NCBI RefSeq assembly: GCF_007752535.1 | Contig: NZ_CP036426.1 | Span: 6,696,001-6,760,000 of the forward strand | Source: Tautonia plasticadhaerens | GTDB lineage: Bacteria; Planctomycetota; Planctomycetia; Isosphaerales; Isosphaeraceae | Direction of reading: 5' to 3' | DNA: 64,000 bases | Shown: one piece after another, positions 34,689 through 43,016 of the stretch | Numbering within the stretch: the stretch's first letter is position 1 | How the letters are laid out: every line of letters starts with the position of its first letter | Made by a program: the position numbers and the translations under genes | The notes under the pieces: generated by a model | Told to the model about the DNA's origin: nothing | What the model saw: the letters and a program-made list of their open reading frames with translations, nothing else | The model's database searches: none

Positions 34689-35090
34689 CTCGATGCCTCC
34701 GGTCCGACGATCGCTGGCGAACGCCGTGCCACCCCGGGACCGGGCCGATCCTCGCCGACCGGGGCGTCCACCGTCGGCGTCCAATCCGCCATCAGGCCGG
34801 CTCCCGACCCGATGGACGGCGGTCACGACCGTCGGCGCCGGCCCTACGTCCTTGGAGATCGTGAGACTCGTCGGGCGATGGACGGCGAGGCGGGTGGCCG
34901 GTGCCCCGGGCAGGCGGAATTCGATCCCTGCGGTGGGAGCCTGCCACGGCGCAGGCGCAACGCCCCGAGACGACACCATGCCGCCTGGCCTATTATAGCA
35001 TCCGCCCAAAGATGCTACAATCTTCGGGGCCCAGGGAACACCCGATTGAATAGGGTTCTGGACGCATCTGCTGCGACCCCAGGCGGCCTC
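34689..35090. promoter_or_regulatory. upstream region of the hybrid kinase; inverted repeat
   Basis: No gene is supported. A 7-base inverted repeat (TAGCATC-8nt-GATGCTA, 34996-35017) lies in the AT-rich part, and the kinase ribosome site (GGAGG) is just upstream of 34688. Promoter elements are not assigned. Confidence 0.35.
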
Positions 35091-35894
35091 CTACAGCCCG
35101 CACATCCCCTCGCACTCGGAGTGGGCGACCCCGCCGGTCACGTCCCGCCCTCCCAGATCGGCCTGGGCCAGCGGCAGGCAGGACCGGTGCAGGTAGATCG
35201 ACTGCTCCAGGTTCCGGTTGGCGACCGTGCCTGGCCGCCGAAGTGCCTCATCCACCTCGACGGCCCTTGCCCAGCCCGCCGGGTCGGTGTCCCGCAGGTG
35301 CCGCCACTCGGCGTTCGACCGGTACGGGCAGAACACGCAGGCGCTCCTGGGGACCTCGTGCGGGATCGCCTTGCCCTTCAGGTAGGCCGCGCAGTCCGAG
35401 TGGGTTATCTCCAGGTCGAACAGCGGGAACCGGCCCTCGGCCCAGGGGTGCCCCACGAACCGGTTCCTCACCTTGGAGACCCGCCGGGGCTCGTCGTGGG
35501 ACAGCCCGAAGTACTGGACGACCTTCACGCCCTTGGGCATCCGCTGGCGATACTTCAGGCCGACGACCTGGCGCCGGATGACCCGCTCGACTACGTTGAT
35601 CTTGTACTCGGCGGTGCATTGCCGCCGGAGCATGCCCCCAGTCTGTCCCGGAGTTGCCGAGGTGAAGGCCGGGATCGAGGCGAACCGCTGGCCCATGCTG
35701 TTCGTCCCGCCGATCAGGTCATCACCGAGGCGCCCTGCGGTGTCGACCAGGATCGGCGGCCCGCCCAGGGATTGGAGCCACCGGAGGTGGTCGTAGACGG
35801 GCTCCGGCTCCTCCTGGGTGTCGGCGAAGATGGCGTAGTCGATCCGGTCGTCCAACTCGCCGTCTGGGCTGGCCACCTTGCATAACGTAATTAC
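35091..35894 (-). pseudogene. PAPS-reductase/adenine nucleotide hydrolase-like gene lacking its PP-loop
   Basis: The frame encodes most of a phage-type PAPS-reductase-like protein: YAIFADTQEEPEPVYDHLRW, MLRRQCTAEYKINVVERVIR, YFGLSHDEPRRV, and Cys-rich RSACVFCPYRSNAEW. The N-terminus should carry the SGGxxS PP-loop, but the open frame reads RRVITLCKVASPDGELDD and has no usable start there; the next upstream frame belongs to the small gene at 35932. Deletion of the loop would inactivate it. The DNA joins the DUF6338 island at this point, so the truncation looks like an insertion scar. Confidence 0.6.
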
Positions 35895-35931
35895 ACGGCG
35901 GCCAGGCCCGAACGGATGCGCTCTCTTTCTA

Positions 35932-36087
35932 CTACTTCTTTCCCGAGTTCGTTGGCGGTGGAGCCGGTGAGGCCGGCGGCTTCGAAGTGGCGGAAACGGG
36001 TGCCGGGCCGTTATAGCCGCGCTCCTCACCTTTCGGAGCGGGTCGGGTTATCGGCTGCGATGATGATCGGGGCGTTTGCTCTGCCAT
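35932..36087 (-). CDS. 51-aa proline-rich GYNGP protein
   Basis: ATG at 36087 (MAEQTPRSSSQPITRPAPKG) after CCGAGG. The product has the motif RGYNGP and ends KPPASPAPPPTNSGKK. Its C-terminus is nearly the same as that of the 36-aa frame just upstream (GEKPPASPAPPPKK), so the two are likely duplicates. It is disordered, with no signal peptide. Such short GYxP proteins I associate with small membrane proteins like DUF6338. Function unknown. Confidence 0.6.
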   Translation of the reverse strand: MAEQTPRSSSQPITRPAPKGEERGYNGPAPVSATSKPPASPAPPPTNSGKK

Positions 36088-36111
36088 GACCGAATCCTCG
36101 GAGATTTGATA

Positions 36112-36222
36112 TCACTTCTTCGGTGGCGGTGCAGGCGATGCGGGGGGCTTCTCCCCTCTGGGTGGACCCGTGTAGCCCGTCTCCACGTCGCAAGGCGGTG
36201 CGACGGTTCTAATGGTCCCCAA
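36112..36222 (-). CDS. 36-aa proline-rich GYTGP protein
   Basis: The frame (TTG 36222 to TGA 36112; alternative GTG at 36186 gives 24 residues) overlaps the end of the DUF6338 gene by 14 bases, so it may be translationally coupled. It has ETGYTGPPRGEKPPASPAPPPKK near the C-terminus, given here in two parts: GYTGPPRGE and KPPASPAPPPKK. The start codon is uncertain; the homology to the 51-aa gene is the main support. Confidence 0.5.
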   Translation of the reverse strand: MGTIRTVAPPCDVETGYTGPPRGEKPPASPAPPPKK

Positions 36223-36961
36223 CGGTGGCAACGCCGGCGTTGGGGGTGTCTGCGGGCGATTCGGCGCCGGATTCGGCTGCTTGGCTCCCATTCTCCTCGC
36301 TCCTGTGCATTTGGATCAAAGGTGCCTGCATGGCACCCAGATTTTCTTGGGCGATCGAATACTCATGTGGGAATGCAAGAAACTCGACGCGCTCGACTTC
36401 GCAGGCGGCGATCAGGAATTTGTTCGCTTGGAAGATTGGTACTTGCGTGCCGTCATCCAAGACCCATTCCGGCTGATCGATGACGAAATGCCCTTTATCC
36501 GGATGATCGGGCCACTCTTCCGGCCAGCCGTAAAGGCGGCGTTCGCCCTTCAAATGGAGGATGATCCAACGATCGCCGCTCCGCTTGAAAGCGCCGTACC
36601 ACTCGGAAGGGTAAGATGTGCGAGTTGTCAATCCCCGTGCTCTGGCCCATTGATGCCACCTGTCGGTGTTCGCAATCCAGGCGAAAGCGAGACCGAGGGG
36701 AATAGCCAAGATAATCATCCAGGTCAGTTCGACATCAGGTGTCCATAGGCCGAGAGAAACCCAGTGCGAGCCGGTGGCCAGGAACAGGCTGCGGATGGGC
36801 AGCAGCAGGGTCTTCAGGATGACCGTGAAGATAAGCGCCTGGACAACCCGCTCGAACTCGTTCGATTTCGGGTGCGCCGTCAACGTGTAAACAATGCCGG
36901 CAGTGATGAAACCAGGCAGAAATTGAAAAATCGTGGTCAGATTTTGCGACAACCAGCCCAC
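36209..36961 (-). CDS. DUF6338 family membrane protein, 250 aa
   Basis: Lower GC than neighbours. Three to four hydrophobic helices (FLPGFITAGIVYTLTAHPKS; ALIFTVILKTLLLPIRSLFL; LTWMIILAIPLGLAFAWIAN), then a cytoplasmic SH3-like region (SEWYGAFKRSGDRWIILHLK, GERRLYGWPEEWPDHPDKGH). The pattern fits DUF6338 as I know it. Role unknown; coupled to the two small GYxGP genes downstream. Confidence 0.75.
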   Translation of the reverse strand: MGWLSQNLTTIFQFLPGFITAGIVYTLTAHPKSNEFERVVQALIFTVILKTLLLPIRSLFLATGSHWVSLGLWTPDVELTWMIILAIPLGLAFAWIANTDRWHQWARARGLTTRTSYPSEWYGAFKRSGDRWIILHLKGERRLYGWPEEWPDHPDKGHFVIDQPEWVLDDGTQVPIFQANKFLIAACEVERVEFLAFPHEYSIAQENLGAMQAPLIQMHRSEENGSQAAESGAESPADTPNAGVATVGDH

Positions 36962-37084
36962 GGGTGATCTCCCCGGGGAGTGACGTTTACCTGCCTACAT
37001 CCACCGACGGATATTCTATACAAAAGCTACCTAGTTTCGGGCGACCAAGCAAGTAGATTCTGGACTAATTCGGCCGAAAACGAT

Positions 37085-37185
37085 CGAGGTCGCCCGAGGA
37101 TCGCCAGGTCGAGACCCTCGCCGGGGTAGTTCTCTTCCGCCCGGCGGGCCATCTCGTCGATCAGGCCGCCGAGCACTTCCAGGCG
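37085..37185 (-). pseudogene. carbon-nitrogen hydrolase fragment
   Basis: In a different frame from the adjacent hydrolase, the DNA reads RLEVLGGLIDEMARRAEENY and PGEGLDLAIL. This resembles a stretch of carbon-nitrogen hydrolases with the continuation PE(T/V)AV missing. It is joined directly to the alpha/beta-hydrolase end at 37185/37161. A deletion between two genes is the simplest reading. Confidence 0.45.
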
Positions 37186-37595
37186 CCCGCCGAGCCGCCG
37201 TAGTTGCCGATCCGGTCGGGGTCGATCCCGTAGTCCTCGGCGTGGTGGCGGATGAAGCGGACGGCGCGGTGGAGGTCCCCGAGGATTTCCGGGATGGTGA
37301 ACTTCGGCTGGCTGACGTGGACGACGGCGAAGACGGTGTAGCCCCGCCCGACCAGCGACTCGATCAGCGGCACGGGGATCGCCTCGTGGGCCGAGAACCA
37401 GCCGCCGCTGACGACCATGACGAGGCCGACGCCCTTGGCGTCCTCCTCGGGAGTGAACACGTCCATGGTCAGGGCGGTGCCGTGCTTGCGGCCGTAGATC
37501 ACGTCCTCCTGGCGGGTGAAGGAGGGCTCGTCGGCTGCCACGCCGAATGGGGTACAGGCGAGCGTCAGGACGGCGATCAGTGCGAGGAGTTTCAT
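37161..37595 (-). pseudogene. secreted alpha/beta-hydrolase, truncated
   Basis: Signal peptide MKLLALIAVLTLACTPFGVA and the first half of an alpha/beta-hydrolase (YGRKHGTALTMDVFTPEEDA; VVSGGWFSAHEAIPVPLIES; FIRHHAEDYGIDPDRIGNYG). It stops just after the nucleophile elbow GGSAGA with WKCSAA, so the remaining half with catalytic Asp and His is missing. The sequence changes into the nitrilase-like fragment at the breakpoint. Confidence 0.7.
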
Positions 37596-37901
37596 CGGCT
37601 TGGGCCTCGGATGGGATCGGTTCGGATGGGACGAGTTGACGATACCGGAGGGGGAACTACCCGAATCAGGGCGGGGAGAGCCAGGCCAATAGGATAATCC
37701 AGGCGGGCGCCTGGCTCACGAGCTATGTCCGGATCGGAGGGGTGGGGGTCGGCTCCCCGCCACCCACCCGGCTCACCCCTCGCCGGAGTACTGCTCGCCG
37801 GAGTACTACTCCCTCGCCCTACCCCAGGTGCCATTGCTCGAAGTCCGACGGGACACAGAACGCATTTCGAGGGAAAGTCGGACAATGGAGCAGCCTGGGC
37901 G
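37596..37901. other. no gene recognised; short tandem repeat
   Basis: A 15-base unit (CTCGCCGGAGTACTG) occurs as two near-perfect tandem copies at 37779-37808. No gene or terminator is supported. Confidence 0.4.
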
Positions 37902-38771
37902 TCACGGTGAATCGCTGAGCACGCTGCTCTCGGGGTACAGGCCCCGTACGAACTCCATGCTCTCCTCGTACGCCCGCCGGTAACCGGGGCTCAGCATGCC
38001 GCCCCATCCGAAGGCGAAGAAGAACGGGCTCCGCTTGCACGCCTTACCCTGCGGGGTCGCCAGGAACTCCTCGATCCCCGAACGGCCGGCGAACTCCAGC
38101 CCTGGGTAGTACGCCCCCACCGAGTCCGGCAGCGTCGGGTCGATGATCACCCCATCCCGCACGATCCATCCGTGCTCGATCGGCCCGAAGCCGTCCTTGA
38201 GGACGATGTGCCCCTCGACGTAGCTGGCATCGGCATATTCGTCGAGCTTCTGGATCGCCTTGCGTGCGTTGAACCAGCACAGCTTCGGCTTGGCCTTGAT
38301 CCGACTGCGGAGTCGTCTGGAGGCCGCTTCGTCCTTGAGATGGGGCCGAGCGAGCGGCTGCCAGCCCTCGTAGAATCGCCGCTCCTCCTCGGTGTGCTCC
38401 TCGGGTTCGATGGTCCCATCGGCCAAGACAACTATCGGTTTCACATTCGCCGTAGGCGCTTCCGTCCGATGCACGACTGGTTCGCCGCCGGTTCGTACCA
38501 GTGCCGGGGTCGTCGTCGGCCAGGCCCCGGTCCAGGCCGACGCCACCGGGTCGTGTTCCTCGCAGCCGCCGCAAGAAATCCGCTGGCAGCCGCACACGGA
38601 GCAGCGCTGTACATCGCAATTGGCCCGGTGGACGTGTCCCGGCAGGCATCCGCAGTCCGGGCAAGTGGATGGATTTTGGTCGTACACGGTGTCTGGTCCT
38701 TCGGTACGGCACGTCGTCGTGCCGGCGTTCCACATTTCGGCGTTTCCATGGTCGGCTCCGTCGCCGACCAC
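37902..38771 (-). CDS. phage-like hypothetical protein with zinc-binding N-terminus and papain-like core, 289 aa
   Basis: Residues about 36-75 have many Cys/His: CPDCGCLPGHVHRANCD, CSVCGCQRISCGGCEEHDP, likely zinc sites. The C-terminal half (KPKLCWFNARKAIQKLDEYA, YVEGHIVLKDGFGPIEHGWI, IIDPTLP) resembles small papain-like peptidase/amidase folds with Cys, His and Asp/Asn; the family I recall has Cys in CxxNA and His in EHGW. The start at 38735 (MWNAGTTT) is an alternative. No assigned role. Confidence 0.5.
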   Translation of the reverse strand: MVGDGADHGNAEMWNAGTTTCRTEGPDTVYDQNPSTCPDCGCLPGHVHRANCDVQRCSVCGCQRISCGGCEEHDPVASAWTGAWPTTTPALVRTGGEPVVHRTEAPTANVKPIVVLADGTIEPEEHTEEERRFYEGWQPLARPHLKDEAASRRLRSRIKAKPKLCWFNARKAIQKLDEYADASYVEGHIVLKDGFGPIEHGWIVRDGVIIDPTLPDSVGAYYPGLEFAGRSGIEEFLATPQGKACKRSPFFFAFGWGGMLSPGYRRAYEESMEFVRGLYPESSVLSDSP

Positions 38772-38794
38772 GGGTCTGATGATGAGGTTCGTTC

Positions 38795-39364
38795 TCAGGC
38801 TTCCAACCAGGCAAGCTCATCGTCGATCATGTCGAGGAGGTCGTCGAGGATTCTGGCCCTGATGCCGAGGGATTCCGCCTCGTAGAACCAAATGCCACGG
38901 CGGTTGATCGTTTTGATCTCGAAATCTCGATATTCGATCAACATGCGACAGCCGGCCTGGAGCTTGGCGATGCGGCGCTGTGCCCGGATGCTGGGTAGTT
39001 CGAAGTCATCGGTCTCATCGACGGCAATCCGCACCGCCGCTGCCTGGCCCAGCGACCCGCCTCCGAGAAGCGCCCGGGTCCGACGGCGGGCGGCGATGAT
39101 CCAGCGGCGGTACGGCTCGTCGAGATGGGGGAGGATGTCGGCGTCTGATGCCAGGCCGTTCTGGCGTCGGTACTCCTCAGCCGACATGCCGAGGATTGCC
39201 TTGTAGATCGCCCGGTAGGCGCTGCCACCCGCAGTGCAGGCTCGCCCACTCTTGTTCGGGGCGGGAGTCGGCTTGATCCCCGGATGATCCGGACGATCTT
39301 GGTTTCCCGGGTGTGTACCGAGGGGGGCGTCGAAGCCTGCTCCCGCCAAGATGTTGGTGTTCAT
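38795..39364 (-). CDS. hypothetical protein, 189 aa
   Basis: Start at 39364 (MNTNILAGAGFDAPLGTHP). Residues 50-110 have GSAYRAIYKAILGMSAEEYR, RRQNGLASDADILPHLDEP; the end is helical and acidic (RILDDLLDMIDDELAWLE). No recognised family. It runs in the same direction as, and 23 bases before, the zinc-binding protein gene. Confidence 0.5.
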   Translation of the reverse strand: MNTNILAGAGFDAPLGTHPGNQDRPDHPGIKPTPAPNKSGRACTAGGSAYRAIYKAILGMSAEEYRRQNGLASDADILPHLDEPYRRWIIAARRRTRALLGGGSLGQAAAVRIAVDETDDFELPSIRAQRRIAKLQAGCRMLIEYRDFEIKTINRRGIWFYEAESLGIRARILDDLLDMIDDELAWLEA

Positions 39365-39747
39365 TGTCTGCACTGGTGTTGTCCCTGCTGGCACGCCGTC
39401 GTGCCGGTGTCCTTCTGGGTGGTGTAACCTTGTCGGCAACGTCGCCGACGGGACCTATTAAAGCAAAAGCAGAAATTGGGTCAACCCCAGCATATTGAGA
39501 ATCTCACACGTCCAAGTGTGATTTTGGTTGTAAACCAAAATCGGCCCTCAGACCGCATGCCCGTGGACAGTGGAGGAGTGGTACCACTCCCTGATTTCTC
39601 GAACCCCATGGAAAATGTAGGGGTAAAAAACCGGGTCCGGGCCGGCGTCCGACGCGATCGGTGGGCCATCGCCATTTCGCGTTGCCGGCGCCGCAGGAAA
39701 CTGCGGGTCCTGCACTACTATAAAGGGAAAGGGCCGGTCACCCGTAC
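39365..39747. promoter_or_regulatory. AT-rich control region of the primase-like gene
   Basis: No gene is supported in this stretch. It includes the adjacent inverted repeats at 39504-39542 and the repeat overlapping the primase start (separate entries). Confidence 0.45.
39504..39542. promoter_or_regulatory. two adjacent inverted repeats
   Basis: TCACAC-6nt-GTGTGA (39504-39521) is followed by GATTTTGGTT-GTA-AACCAAAATC (39520-39542), a perfect 10-base pair repeat. Position ahead of a replication-type gene suggests operators or an origin element. Confidence 0.45.
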
Positions 39748-39754
39748 GTGACCG
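39735..39754. promoter_or_regulatory. inverted repeat over the primase gene start
   Basis: CGGTCAC-6nt-GTGACCG. It spans the GTG at 39748, so it could be an operator or hide the start codon in the mRNA. Confidence 0.4.
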
Positions 39755-41352
39755 ACCCTCCCAGTGCAACAACCTTCTCGAACTCAAACGTGCAACCTAT
39801 GGTAGTCCCCCCACCACGAAATTCCTCCAAGAAGCGCCAGAAAATCCACACCTGGCTCCGGAAGCGGATCAGCCCCCTCGACTTCGGGTTCAAGCACGAC
39901 GGCAGGCCGATCCACGCCAATGCCAACTACGAGGTCCTCGACAAGCTCAACGGCGGCCGGGGTTGGCTCGCCCGGCTGAGCAACGCCGACATGGACGCGC
40001 ACTTCGCCGACGAGCACACCTACTACTTCTCCGGCAACGGCTCCCGGAAGTCCGACGAGACGTTGGCGATGATCGACATCGACTGCCACAGGCGGGGTAC
40101 TGCGGCGGGTGCGATGGCGTACGCCGAGTACATCCGCAGCAAGCCCCTGTTCCGGGGCCTCTACATCGAACGCTCCACCAATGGGGTTGGTATCCACGGC
40201 TACCCGGTGATCTACAAGGGCTGCGCCGACGACCGGATCGTCAACGTCGCCCTCAAGGTGCTGGACCTGTACCTCAAGGGCCTGAGCTACCTGGCCGACT
40301 GCGACATCGAACTGGTCGAGGTCAAGGGCCTGTGCCCGGAGACGACCTGGGGCAAGGAGCGGGGGCTACTGAAGGGCTACAAGAGCGGCACGCTCGCCAA
40401 GCTGCCCCGGGAGGCCCATCACCGCGCCGACGAACTGATGGGCACGAGCAGGGTCCACGTCTCCCGGCTTCGCCGGCTGGGATTCGACCTGGCCGACGAG
40501 GCGGAAGCCCTGGGCGTACCCGCCGAGGTCGTCGAACGAATCCGGTCTGCGAGCGAGCCACTCCAGAAGCGGACGTGTCCCGAGCACCTGGAACGCTTGA
40601 GGGAGGCCGTGAAGGGCCTGGAGTGCTGGAAGCGAGGCCAGTCGACCGACCCGACGACCATCCCGGTCACCTTGCCCCTCGCCGTTGCCGGGGCCGAGGG
40701 CAGGCAGGTCGGTGATGGCGAGCCCTCGAAGAAGGCCCGGGGTTCCACCGAGGCGCCGACCGTCTCCGACGAGATCGCCGGGCTGATCCGGACCACGCTG
40801 CTCCGCTTCGCCAAGAACTGGGCCAACTCGGGGTTCCGGTCCGGCAAGGGGCGCCGGGTGGTCCCCATGGACATCGCCACGCTGATCGCCGTCGTGGCCC
40901 ACACCAAGGACCATCCCAACCGGGATGGTTCCACGCCCACGGTCTGGATCATGCGGCTCTGGAAGGACCTGAAGGAGCGGGGGTACACGGACCGTGCCTG
41001 GGACCACCACAACTACAAGGCCGCCAGAGATTTCCTCAGCCGGATGGGCTGGCTGGTCTGGCACGACGAGAACTACGTCGTCGGGCAGGAGGTCAACGGC
41101 GTGTTCCGGAAGGGCCAGGCGGCGAAGTGGGAGGCCACGGGCTACCTGCGGAGCATTGCCGAAGTCGAGGAGGAGGTGGGTACAGGAGAGGATCGGGAAG
41201 AAGTTGAGAGGGAAGAGGGGCATATTTATGGGCAGCACCTTGAAGACCCCGCCACCCTGGGCTTCATCCAACGCCTCCGGGACGAGTCTGGCCACTGGAA
41301 GACGCCCCAGTTCGCCGGCTACGCAGGGCAGACGACCCGGATAGCTGCCTGA
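39748..41352 (+). CDS. archaeo-eukaryotic primase-like replication protein, 534 aa
   Basis: Residues 105-190 carry AEP motifs: LAMIDIDCH (Asp110, Asp112) as motif I, and RSTNGVGIHGYPVIYKG as the SxH motif II, then LADCDIELVEVKG as motif III. The C-terminal third contains a helical region (AGLIRTTLLRFAKNWANSGF; AARDFLSRMGWLVWHDENYV) that looks like a winged-helix DNA-binding part. Most likely a primase/initiator of a plasmid or phage-derived element. A later ATG at 39799 is possible. Neighbours do not include a helicase. Confidence 0.6.
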   Translation: MTDPPSATTFSNSNVQPMVVPPPRNSSKKRQKIHTWLRKRISPLDFGFKHDGRPIHANANYEVLDKLNGGRGWLARLSNADMDAHFADEHTYYFSGNGSRKSDETLAMIDIDCHRRGTAAGAMAYAEYIRSKPLFRGLYIERSTNGVGIHGYPVIYKGCADDRIVNVALKVLDLYLKGLSYLADCDIELVEVKGLCPETTWGKERGLLKGYKSGTLAKLPREAHHRADELMGTSRVHVSRLRRLGFDLADEAEALGVPAEVVERIRSASEPLQKRTCPEHLERLREAVKGLECWKRGQSTDPTTIPVTLPLAVAGAEGRQVGDGEPSKKARGSTEAPTVSDEIAGLIRTTLLRFAKNWANSGFRSGKGRRVVPMDIATLIAVVAHTKDHPNRDGSTPTVWIMRLWKDLKERGYTDRAWDHHNYKAARDFLSRMGWLVWHDENYVVGQEVNGVFRKGQAAKWEATGYLRSIAEVEEEVGTGEDREEVEREEGHIYGQHLEDPATLGFIQRLRDESGHWKTPQFAGYAGQTTRIAA

Positions 41353-41471
41353 TGATCGGCCGATTTCGACTCCAAACCAGGACTCCCAGCCGGTCGCTGA
41401 CCCCGGCCCCGTCCTCCGACCGCCTACGCCTGCCCCGGATTGCTTCCGATCCGGGCGGGGTCCGATGCCGC

Positions 41472-42374
41472 TCACGGGCCCCGGTCGTCTCGTTGCCGGT
41501 CCGAGTAGGCCCCCCGCACGACCACCCAGACGACACCGGCCATGTGGCGGTGCCCCTCTTGGGTGAGGTGGATCGAGTCGAGGGTCGCCCCGCCGCGCCC
41601 CAGGATGCCGAGCAGGACCCGCTTGGGTACCAGCAGGGCCCGATGGCGGCGGGCCAGGCGGCGCTGGATGCGGCCGTAGGCGTTGTAGGTGGGCGGCAGC
41701 GGCAACTCCAGCAGGACCACGACCCGTCCGGGGCGGCTGACGGCCGACACCAGTGCGTCGAGCCCCGCTTCGAACTCCTCGGGCGTCGTCTCTCCCAGCA
41801 AGTCGTTGCCGCCGATCTCCAGCAGGACCAGCCGCTCCTCCGGGGACAGATTCTCCGCTTGCCGCAATGCGGAGGCGACGTTTGCCCCCATCTGCGAGTG
41901 ATCGTGGACCTCGACGCCGTTGCGGTCGGCCAGGAGCGCGGGCCAGGTGACGGCCTCGTAGCCGCCGATCCCCGCCGTCACCGAATCACCGATGACGCCG
42001 AGTGCCGGGTCGCCCAGCGGGGGGACGCGAGGCATCAGGTGGTAGGGGACCTCGGCGAGCATGGCGGCCGACCAAACCAGGGCGACGGACATCCGCAGCC
42101 TGGAGGCCCACCGGTCCGGGAGACGCTTCCGGTATGCCTCGCCGGCGAGCCAGGTCAGCGTCACGGTCGCCAGGAGGAGATAGGCCCAGGGCATCAGCGG
42201 TGTCGCAGAGACGATGACCGCCGAGCCGCCGACCAGGACGAGGACGTTGCGGGCCGTGCGGATTCCCCGCCTCCGGGCGTAGTACGACAAGCAGGCCGCC
42301 ACGATCAGGCATACCGCCCCCGTGAAGAAGGCATGGCCGCTGGCGACATGGTAGACCAGCCATCGCGTCAGCAA
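41472..42374 (-). CDS. SGNH/GDSL-type hydrolase with N-terminal membrane helices, 300 aa
   Basis: About four hydrophobic helices precede the SGNH domain: GVIGDSVTAGIGG (block I Ser), SQMGANVASALRQ (block II Gly), LLEIGGNDLLG (block III Asn), DSIHLTQEGH (block V Asp/His). Predicted to be an esterase or acetylesterase acting at the membrane surface, perhaps on acylated sugars. It ends the window of unrelated single genes before a discoidin-like gene. Confidence 0.85.
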   Translation of the reverse strand: MLTRWLVYHVASGHAFFTGAVCLIVAACLSYYARRRGIRTARNVLVLVGGSAVIVSATPLMPWAYLLLATVTLTWLAGEAYRKRLPDRWASRLRMSVALVWSAAMLAEVPYHLMPRVPPLGDPALGVIGDSVTAGIGGYEAVTWPALLADRNGVEVHDHSQMGANVASALRQAENLSPEERLVLLEIGGNDLLGETTPEEFEAGLDALVSAVSRPGRVVVLLELPLPPTYNAYGRIQRRLARRHRALLVPKRVLLGILGRGGATLDSIHLTQEGHRHMAGVVWVVVRGAYSDRQRDDRGP

Positions 42375-42399
42375 GGCGCTCTCACTCCACTCGTCCCCC

Positions 42400-42882
42400 T
42401 CACCGCAGGGCCAGCGACGTGATCGTGGCCCTGCCTATTGAGCCGCCCTTGTCCGGCCTGATCACCAGGCGTAGGTGGGTGACCCCCTCGGCCTGGACCG
42501 CCCATTCCTCCTGCTCGAAGGTCGATCCCTGGGGGCTGAAGTTGAACTCCTGCCGGAGCAGTTCCCGGTAGGTCTGCCCGCCGTCGGCCGAGGCGGCAAG
42601 CTGGAGTTCCTGGGTGCGGGTTACTTCCAGTTCCTCGACTACCAGGAGGACCTGGCGGATCACCTGGGGGGTGTCGAAGGCCAGGATGATGGTCTGCTCG
42701 CCGGGCTCTCCTGCAACCCAGCGGGTCCCGCCCGGCCCCCGATGGTCGTCGAAGGCGTGATCGATGGGGTGCTCGGGGTCCTCGGAGGTCACCAGCACGG
42801 TGGCCACGGCGGCGATGTCGATCTCGCCGGGCGTGGGAGCCGGAGGCTCGGCTTGTGGCTTGATGATCTGCTTGCGGAGCAT
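42400..42882 (-). CDS. discoidin-like (F5/8 type C-like) protein, 160 aa
   Basis: ATG at 42882 follows GGGAGA. The core has the jelly-roll features of a carbohydrate/lipid-binding discoidin fold: VLVTSEDPEHPIDHAFDDHR, VAGEPGEQTIILAFDTPQVI, ELQLAASADGGQTYRELLRQ, and a final VTHLRLVIRPDKGGSIGRAT. No signal peptide, so it may bind a ligand in the cytoplasm or belong to a complex. Confidence 0.65.
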   Translation of the reverse strand: MLRKQIIKPQAEPPAPTPGEIDIAAVATVLVTSEDPEHPIDHAFDDHRGPGGTRWVAGEPGEQTIILAFDTPQVIRQVLLVVEELEVTRTQELQLAASADGGQTYRELLRQEFNFSPQGSTFEQEEWAVQAEGVTHLRLVIRPDKGGSIGRATITSLALR

Positions 42883-43016
42883 GGTTTCTCCCGGTGGTTC
42901 GAGGTCGATCCGCTCACACAAGGCCCGTCCGGGAGAGCGGGAAGTTGACGGTGTTCGATCTGCCCGGATGGGTCAAAAGCCCCGCTCGGGGCGGCACAGA
43001 AGGCCGACAGGTAATT

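Noticed and set aside
33882-35885. 667-codon plus-strand frame across the kinase and PAPS-like genes
   Set aside because: It runs antisense to two recognised proteins and has no domain.
37779-37808. Two tandem copies of a 15-base unit, a possible CRISPR or VNTR
   Set aside because: There are only two copies with no spacers; not a CRISPR array.
39476-39751. 91-codon plus-strand frame before the primase-like gene
   Set aside because: It crosses the inverted repeats, has no ribosome site or family and looks like chance.
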